A stretch of 64,000 nt of DNA from Umbelopsis isabellina (Eukaryota; Mucoromycota; Umbelopsidomycetes; Umbelopsidales; Umbelopsidaceae): positions 1 to 64,000 of the forward strand of contig JAEPQZ010000002.1 of assembly GCA_016758905.1 (NCBI GenBank). The letters are read 5' to 3'. Below the pieces are notes generated by a model. That model was not told where the DNA came from, searched no databases, and worked only from the letters and a program-made list of their open reading frames with translations. The first letter of the stretch is position 1. Every line of letters starts with the position of its first letter. Shown one piece after another: positions 58,862 through 64,000 of the stretch. The translations under genes and the position numbers were made by a program.

Positions 58862-59547
58862 CTTTGCAAAGTGAATCAACGACGTTTGATTCAATAAAAA
58901 TAAAGGGCCAGAGAATAGACGTTTTAAAATGCTCACGTGATATCGCAGCCACAGGCACAAAAATTTTGTTAACCTGGATGCTGTGCTGTACATTGAAGAT
59001 TTTCATAAATGCCGCCACTCAATAATATAAACCTTGTCCCAAACAGTGTCTGAATGACAAGCAATAAGAAAATAAGCAAACCTGCAATAACATTTAATAT
59101 CGATTCTGACTATTTAAAATAAAAGATGTGACCCTTTAATTACACTGATCTTTGATAAATATGAGCTAGATACAAGTTTTGCTTCAAATGTTAAATTTGC
59201 GATGTTACAGAAGGGACATGACTTCGAAGTGACTCTCGGAAACATCAAAGACACCAAGGGACAGTTGAATACAGCAGGTATTGCACGACATTATCATGTG
59301 CGCTGCATTGGCATTTACGTGAACTTGTATTGATCTCAATATATGCTCTTTTGAAGATCGATAGAACAAGTAGATATACTTGCATTCATTACATAGGAAT
59401 AGGACCTTTCACCGTGTCATAATGTTCATCATGACCCGACAGCGTTATTAATGTACCACCAATTTGGGAACCCAAAAAGCAACTGCACTATCAAAGTGAC
59501 CTTGGAGGTCATGTGGCACACAATAGCTCTGTACAACAAAGAGACGG
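58862..59547. other. Intergenic with an orphan open frame
   Basis: A 71-codon frame without upstream Met (59118-59333, +) encodes IFDKYELDTSFASNVKFAML and continues ...GHDFEVTLGNIKDTKGQLNT, more protein-like than background. It could be an exon remnant or a piece of an unrecognised gene. The minus frames at 58691-59018 belong to the mS38 leader. Confidence 0.4.
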
Positions 59548-59556
59548 TATATATAT
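59548..59556 (+). promoter_or_regulatory. TATA box of the orphan two-TM gene
   Basis: TATATATAT 86 bp upstream of the ATG at 59642, followed by a CA/CT-rich leader (TTTCAACTCAACACCACAA). Confidence 0.5.
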
Positions 59557-59641
59557 GCAGACAACCTTTCGAATCGTGCTATTCTGTTTCAACTCAACAC
59601 CACAAATATTTCGTAACATAAAAAGTTTTCTTTTAAGTTGA

Positions 59642-61165
59642 ATGCATCACGACGAACGTAGCTTCAAGCAAACGAAAGAGAGCAGCCAACTTTGTGAACA
59701 GCATAATACACTTGAGCAGGAATTTAGGCACGGGACAAAATTTCCAACTTTCGATTTTTCAAAAGCTATTGAAAAGCTTAACTGGTGGTTCAAAATTGAT
59801 TTTCAGCATGTCCTAACCGATATCACCACCTATCGCCTGGATGTTGAGCATCTGCTGAGACAAATAGAGACAGGGCATCAAAATGACATGGGTGACAGAT
59901 TCAGAAGATACCAGTTGTCAGAAGATCTTAATACGCATCGAGTGGTAGCTGTAGTCTATCCCATGGTTATGTGCCAAGATAATATCAGTAACAGTGACGC
60001 CTGCAAACTTATCGAAGCTTTAGTTATCACAGAATGGATGAGCAGATACAATGATGATGCTTGGATGGATGTAATATCGACTTTGCCAGAGTGGTTTGGA
60101 GCACCTATACACTTCGAAGTAGAAGGTATTAGGTTGGGAATGTCAACGATGCCTACTTCCATTCTTGCTGCTGTGTTCGACAAAGATCTGTTCGAAGATA
60201 TGGCTATGACGCGTAGAGATGTGACAATACAGCATATATTTCTGTTAGCCGCATTCCAGGGAGCCGGAGAATATACAACATATTGCCCTTCTTCAGGACT
60301 TCGAATTTTAAACCAGGATGCTTATCATATCTATGTGGATGCCTGTCGTGATAGTCATGTCAAGCTGAAATTTCATGGAGATGAATCGAAAATAGCTCAA
60401 AGCATGGCTGATGGGAATTGTCTTTGCACTTACGGCAGACGCAAATATCATAATCATGTTAGAATGCGAGCTTACAAGAGACAGCACGATGCAGCATTGA
60501 GTATATACACAAAAGCTGACAGGCCATATCAAGAAATGAATCATGTCAGCAAATGGACATCTGAGGCGATTTATATAAGATCTCCGTTGTTGTTGGTGGT
60601 GGTCTGGTTTGCATTGATTTTATCTTTTGTATGGCCCATTATCCTCGAATTTGCCTGTGGCGGCTTATTGTCAGCAAGGAATATAGATACTGTAGGTAGT
60701 ATCTTTGCATCACTGGCTGTGGCAGCAGCTTTGCCGCAGGTGCTATCAAGTTTGTTTCAGCTTGGAGGGGATTGGAAAGATTTGTTAGTGGGCAGGTACA
60801 TCCCCAGAGATACAAAGCCTTTCACAGCTTGTTGTAAAATCTGCATGTTGCAAAGATTTATAGACAGTAGTAACCCCACATCGATGATATCTGGCGAAAA
60901 TGCTTGTTTCATATTAGGAGCAACAGGACATACAAAACTGCATTGTGAATATACAGTCAGTGATCTGTTTTGCCTGGGGATGAATATTCTGGAATGCACA
61001 ACAGGAAACCGATGGTCTTTTTCTACCATCGATGATCCCCAGATGTCTTACGTTGTCGAAGCTGGATACAACTGGGGAAGCTTACATGTCACAACTCGTA
61101 AGTCTGTTGAACGTGGAAGGTTTATAACATTTCCCGACCGAGATCTACCGGTGAGAGGTCATTAA
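59642..61165 (+). CDS. Orphan protein with two transmembrane segments (507 aa)
   Basis: I do not recognise the family. Intronless. Residues 1-310 are soluble, with a Trp-rich start (AIEKLNWWFKIDFQHVL), an acidic middle (DDAWMDVISTLPEWFGAP) and many His/Cys. Two TM helices follow at about 313-338 and 350-373, joined by a short Cys-containing turn. The C-terminal 130 residues carry a CCKICMLQRF cluster and a repeated G-x-N-W/R-W type pattern (TGNRWSFS; AGYNWGSL). Topology would place both large parts on one side of the membrane. No signal peptide. It has its own TATA box; codon and base use resemble neighbours, giving no sign of recent transfer. Confidence 0.75.
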   Translation: MHHDERSFKQTKESSQLCEQHNTLEQEFRHGTKFPTFDFSKAIEKLNWWFKIDFQHVLTDITTYRLDVEHLLRQIETGHQNDMGDRFRRYQLSEDLNTHRVVAVVYPMVMCQDNISNSDACKLIEALVITEWMSRYNDDAWMDVISTLPEWFGAPIHFEVEGIRLGMSTMPTSILAAVFDKDLFEDMAMTRRDVTIQHIFLLAAFQGAGEYTTYCPSSGLRILNQDAYHIYVDACRDSHVKLKFHGDESKIAQSMADGNCLCTYGRRKYHNHVRMRAYKRQHDAALSIYTKADRPYQEMNHVSKWTSEAIYIRSPLLLVVVWFALILSFVWPIILEFACGGLLSARNIDTVGSIFASLAVAAALPQVLSSLFQLGGDWKDLLVGRYIPRDTKPFTACCKICMLQRFIDSSNPTSMISGENACFILGATGHTKLHCEYTVSDLFCLGMNILECTTGNRWSFSTIDDPQMSYVVEAGYNWGSLHVTTRKSVERGRFITFPDRDLPVRGH

Positions 61166-61504
61166 ACATTCATAATAGAGCAAGCATTCAAAATATATAC
61201 CATATTGAAGTTGTATCTGTCTTCGTAAATAAAATGAGAGCAATCCTTTGGGTCTTGTTTGATACCTAGGCTTCCAGCTTGTCTGTTGACCGGATGCAAC
61301 AATACATACCACAGGAACAGCAGTCGGTAATAAAACCCAATGCTTAATACAAGTGACCTCATTATCCTCGATAGCCTTTCGGCAATCAGCGAGGATTTAC
61401 CAAAAATCAGCTTTGACGTCGAGAATTTTAGGTTCACTAAATCAGGGACTTTGATAATCCATCATCTCCGCTGGAACAACCGTACTAGAGGCAATACACT
61501 CAAC
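61166..61504. other. Intergenic upstream of L2HGDH
   Basis: 339 bp; nothing recognised apart from the in-frame upstream ATG at 61340. Confidence 0.5.
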
Positions 61505-62842
61505 ATGCAATGTCTTGTGTCAAGGCATTCAATTACTTTAAAGCGCTTCGCACCTAAACGCTGCTTTTCAGCGTTGCCCAAACCGGAATTAGAGGTAGAA
61601 AATCTCGTTATTGGTGGAGGTGTAGTGGGATTGGCGTTGGCAGAGCGTCTAGCCAGGCAACGTAACGGTGAAAGTACTATTTTGGTGGAACGACATAGCC
61701 AAGTTGGAGAGGAGACCAGGTACGTGGCATGTATGCTGCCAGGGTATGAGGATTATGGGCTAATCACCCCTATATCGTCAGCTCTCGCAATAGTGAAGTC
61801 ATACATGCCGGCTTATATTACCCAGAAGACAGCTTGAAGACACGACTGTGTATCAAGGGAAAACACATGCTGTACGAGTTGCTTGAAAGGACTACCATAC
61901 CATATAAGAAGGTTGGAAAATGGGTAGTGGCAGAAAATGAGGAGCAGACTGCATATATCAAAAGCTTGCACGAAAAATCAAAGCGAATAGGCGTACCTAC
62001 TTTCTTTATGAATGCGGAAGAGGCTAAGAAAGAAGAGCCAGAGATATTGGCACACTCGGTTCTTGTTTCTCCAACAACCGGAATTATAGATTCTCACAGT
62101 TTTATGGAGTACCTGGAAAGTGAGATTAGTAACCACGGTGGTGACATCGCTTTGGGTAGCGAAGTGAAGTCAATTCGCGCCGCTGAGACGTTGGGTGGTT
62201 ATTTGATTGAGATAGCCACGCCGCCTTCGACAGACACTCCAACTTTAGTACTGGCAAAACATGTATTTAATGCCGCTGGACTGCATGCAGATAAAGTTGC
62301 AAACATGTTAATGCCAAACGCGTACAAGCTTTATTATGCAAAAGGACAATATTTCGGATATCGCAAGAAGTCGCCTGTCAGTCGACTCATTTATCCTTGT
62401 CCCGAAGAGAATTTAGCCGGTCTAGGAACTCATCTAACATTAGATATGTCGGGCCGTTGCAAGTTCGGACCAGATATTGCGTACATTGACAGCGCTTACG
62501 ATTATTCTGTACAGGATGATGATATCAAGTTGGACCAATTCGTCACAGCTGTAGGAAAGTATTTTCCCGGTGTCGACAAGTCATCACTATACCCAGACTA
62601 TGCAGGAATCAGGTAGGTTTGCTTGTAACAAACGCGCCATTCAGGCTTATACATCATTTAATCCAATGAAATATATTAGACCGAAATTGGCTGCTCCTGG
62701 CGGTGGTTTCCAGGACTTCATTATCAAAGAAGAATCTAACGCGGGTTTCAAGAACTTTTATAATCTGATTGGAATAGAGTCTCCCGGACTGACAAGCTCG
62801 CTAGCCATATCCGAGCATGTTATGAATATGATGGATACTTAG
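61505..62842 (+). CDS. L2HGDH: L-2-hydroxyglutarate dehydrogenase, mitochondrial
   Basis: FAD enzyme oxidising L-2-hydroxyglutarate to 2-oxoglutarate, a metabolite-repair step. Three exons: 61505-61719, 61782-62612, 62680-62842; 402 aa, slightly shorter than animal forms (about 460). Presequence MQCLVSRHSITLKRFAPKR; FAD loop GGGVVG at 37-42; SRNSEVIHAGLYYPEDS joined across intron 1; TTGIIDSHSFMEYL; FNAAGLHADKVA; GVDKSSLYPDYAGIRPKLA across intron 2; the end NLIGIESPGLTSSLAISEHV. An upstream in-frame ATG at 61340 exists, but starting at 61505 gives a clean mitochondrial presequence. Confidence 0.94.
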
Positions 62843-63044
62843 GAAGTTCTAAGAATAAACACCATTTTTATGTGTGCAATGTGAAACATGACTGGTGACA
62901 AGGGAAGCTTAATGTTGCAGAAATAACAGCAGTCCAAAAAAAATGGGCCGACTGACATCATCCGTTGAATATAAGGCGCACAACGTGGATTAACTTTCAC
63001 TTCACTCTCTATTTTCTCATACTCATTATTACCAACTTGAAGCA

Positions 63045-63482
63045 ATGAAATCAACTCAGAGTTCCGGCCATGAACCTCGTGAAGGTATGAAAACTGAATA
63101 ACTGTACTTTTTGTTGCAAACAGATAAACTTGAACTTCCGCTATTCACAATATTAGCTCCATGGTCACAACCTCAACCGACCGTGGGACAAGACCCATGG
63201 AATAGATCACCAGAAGCTCGTCGACACCCAGAATTGTATTCAACTGCACACGGAACGAGCGGGTCGCAAATGGAAGACGACTCCGTACCAATTATGCCAA
63301 CGACAACCGCTGGGAACGGAAATACTGCCAAAGAAGCAAGAGGATCCAAGGAGCATGTTCCCGGCTCAAAAGACGCATTACATTGTGAAAGGGATTCGAC
63401 TGGCCTGACATTTGGTCATACAGTGCATAAGCAAGCTAGTCGGCGTCGATCAAGTGTTTTACGTGACCTTAGCTTAATTTAA
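63045..63482 (+). CDS. Orphan small basic protein (132 aa)
   Basis: I do not recognise it. Two exons, 63045-63084 and 63124-63482, joined by a very short 39-nt intron (GTATGA...AACAG). The 132-residue product begins MKSTQSSGHEPREDKLELPL, is rich in Ser/Thr/Gly/His, has no TM or signal peptide, and ends in an Arg-rich, possibly kinase-targeted patch (RRRSSVLRDLSLI). Disordered by appearance. The start is chosen because it lies in a CAATG context and splices in frame; a single-exon form starting elsewhere would lack a Met. Confidence 0.55.
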
Positions 63483-63604
63483 GAGATCATTGTTTCCGCG
63501 CACTGACATCGTTTGAGATAAAAATATATATTCATTACAATAAGCTAATTCAATAAGTTGTTGATCATCTAGATCTAACATTTAACGTAATGACTACTAG
63601 CTGT

Positions 63605-64000
63605 TCAGCAGCAGTTGCCCCCAGCTTTCTTTTGTTCTTCTCGTCTGCTTTTAAGTCTGGACTCCATGTCCTCTCCTTCCTCACCTTTGATGCTAGGAGG
63701 CCGCAAGACAACTCTATCTCCAATGTTCTTGCTTGTGGAATCATCATGCGCGGACTTTTTTGGAATAATTTTGTAAATTTCATCAAAAATAGTGGCAAAC
63801 GCATTATCAACGTTAGTAGCGTCGAGTGCCGAAGTTTCCATAAAGAGAAATCCTTCAGTCTCAGCTAATGCACCACCCTCTTCTGTGGGCACGGCCCTTG
63901 AGGTTTGCGATAAATCGAGTTTGTTTCCTAGCAGCATGATGACAATATTCTCGTCTGCGTGTTCACGCAATTCCTTGAGCCAATGCGAAACGTTTTCAAA
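63605..64000 (-). CDS. Rab GTPase, Rab11/Ypt3-like (3' part only)
   Basis: Small GTPase of recycling-endosome/secretory vesicle traffic. Only the C-terminal 131 residues are in the window; the frame is open to the right edge. It opens [20 protein letters not shown], followed by GNKLDL (guanine motif NKxD) and [14 protein letters not shown] (SAx motif), as in Rab11/Ypt31/Ypt3. After a Lys/Glu-rich hypervariable region it ends GGNCC, a double-cysteine geranylgeranylation site. The P-loop and switches lie beyond position 64000. Confidence 0.94.
   Translation of the reverse strand, partial: FENVSHWLKELREHADENIVIMLLGNKLDLSQTSRAVPTEEGGALAETEGFLFMETSALDATNVDNAFATIFDEIYKIIPKKSAHDDSTSKNIGDRVVLRPPSIKGEEGEDMESRLKSRREEQKKAGGNCC

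Noticed and set aside
61340-61504. N-terminal extension of L2HGDH from the upstream ATG
   Set aside because: The extension is acidic and would bury the mitochondrial presequence that starts at 61505.

Overview
The window is nuclear DNA from an early-diverging filamentous fungus, most likely a Mucoromycota/Mucorales-type species; the species cannot be named from the sequence. Grounds: genes are dense and mostly split by many very short introns (about 39-95 nt) with GTAAGT-like donors and occasional TACTAAC-like branch points; protein families are fungal (Snu13, Rrp1, mL60, Mad3, Bro1, Yme1, Sac7-type RhoGAP, Coa3); and three divergent G-alpha genes lie in 50 kb, in keeping with the expanded signalling families of these fungi. 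Exon maps were made by hand from splice motifs, reading frame and family conservation; every multi-exon model below sums to an intact reading frame.

Layout. 1-1790 is a telomeric/subtelomeric tract: five perfect CCCTAAA units, then a long tract of decayed copies. The C-rich strand reads 5'->3' on the + strand, as expected at a left chromosome end. 1790-3590 is gene-poor with broken coding remnants. 3.6-9.0 kb: G-alpha no. 1 (-), an MCT-like MFS transporter (-) and a MOB kinase activator (+) spread over five small exons. 10.1-14.2 kb: NIPA-type Mg2+ transporter and a PROPPIN (both +). 14.9-23.3 kb: cytochrome P450, SDR, the divergent pair mL60(-)/RRP1(+), and a questin-oxidase-like gene. 24.0-33.7 kb: secreted glycosidase-like protein (+), Mad3 (-), NmrA-like reductase (-), i-AAA protease Yme1 (-). 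34.3-45.5 kb: G-alpha no. 2 (-), sugar transporter (-), Sac7-type RhoGAP (-), with two gene-poor gaps of almost 3 kb. 47.6-54.6 kb: an orphan small gene (-), Bro1/ALIX-like gene (+), G-alpha no. 3 (+). 54.8-64 kb: second SDR (-), SNU13(-)/COA3(+) divergent pair, mS38/COX24 (-), an orphan two-TM protein (+), L-2-hydroxyglutarate dehydrogenase (+), a small basic orphan (+) and the 3' part of a Rab11-type GTPase (-) running off the right edge.

Themes. Signalling and trafficking: three G-alphas, RhoGAP, MOB, Rab, PROPPIN, Bro1. Mitochondrial gene expression and quality control: mL60, mS38, Coa3, Yme1, L2HGDH. Ribosome and spliceosome biogenesis: Rrp1, Snu13. Spindle checkpoint: Mad3. There are no operons; co-ordination, if any, would come from the short shared promoters of the divergent pairs. 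No complete transposon, rRNA, convincing tRNA or CRISPR was found. The most interesting items are the plant-type telomere heptamer with its decay tract, an ABBA-KEN-ABBA arrangement in Mad3, the three differently spliced G-alphas (one with a GC-AG intron), an ATG-only first exon in SNU13, and the orphan two-TM gene.
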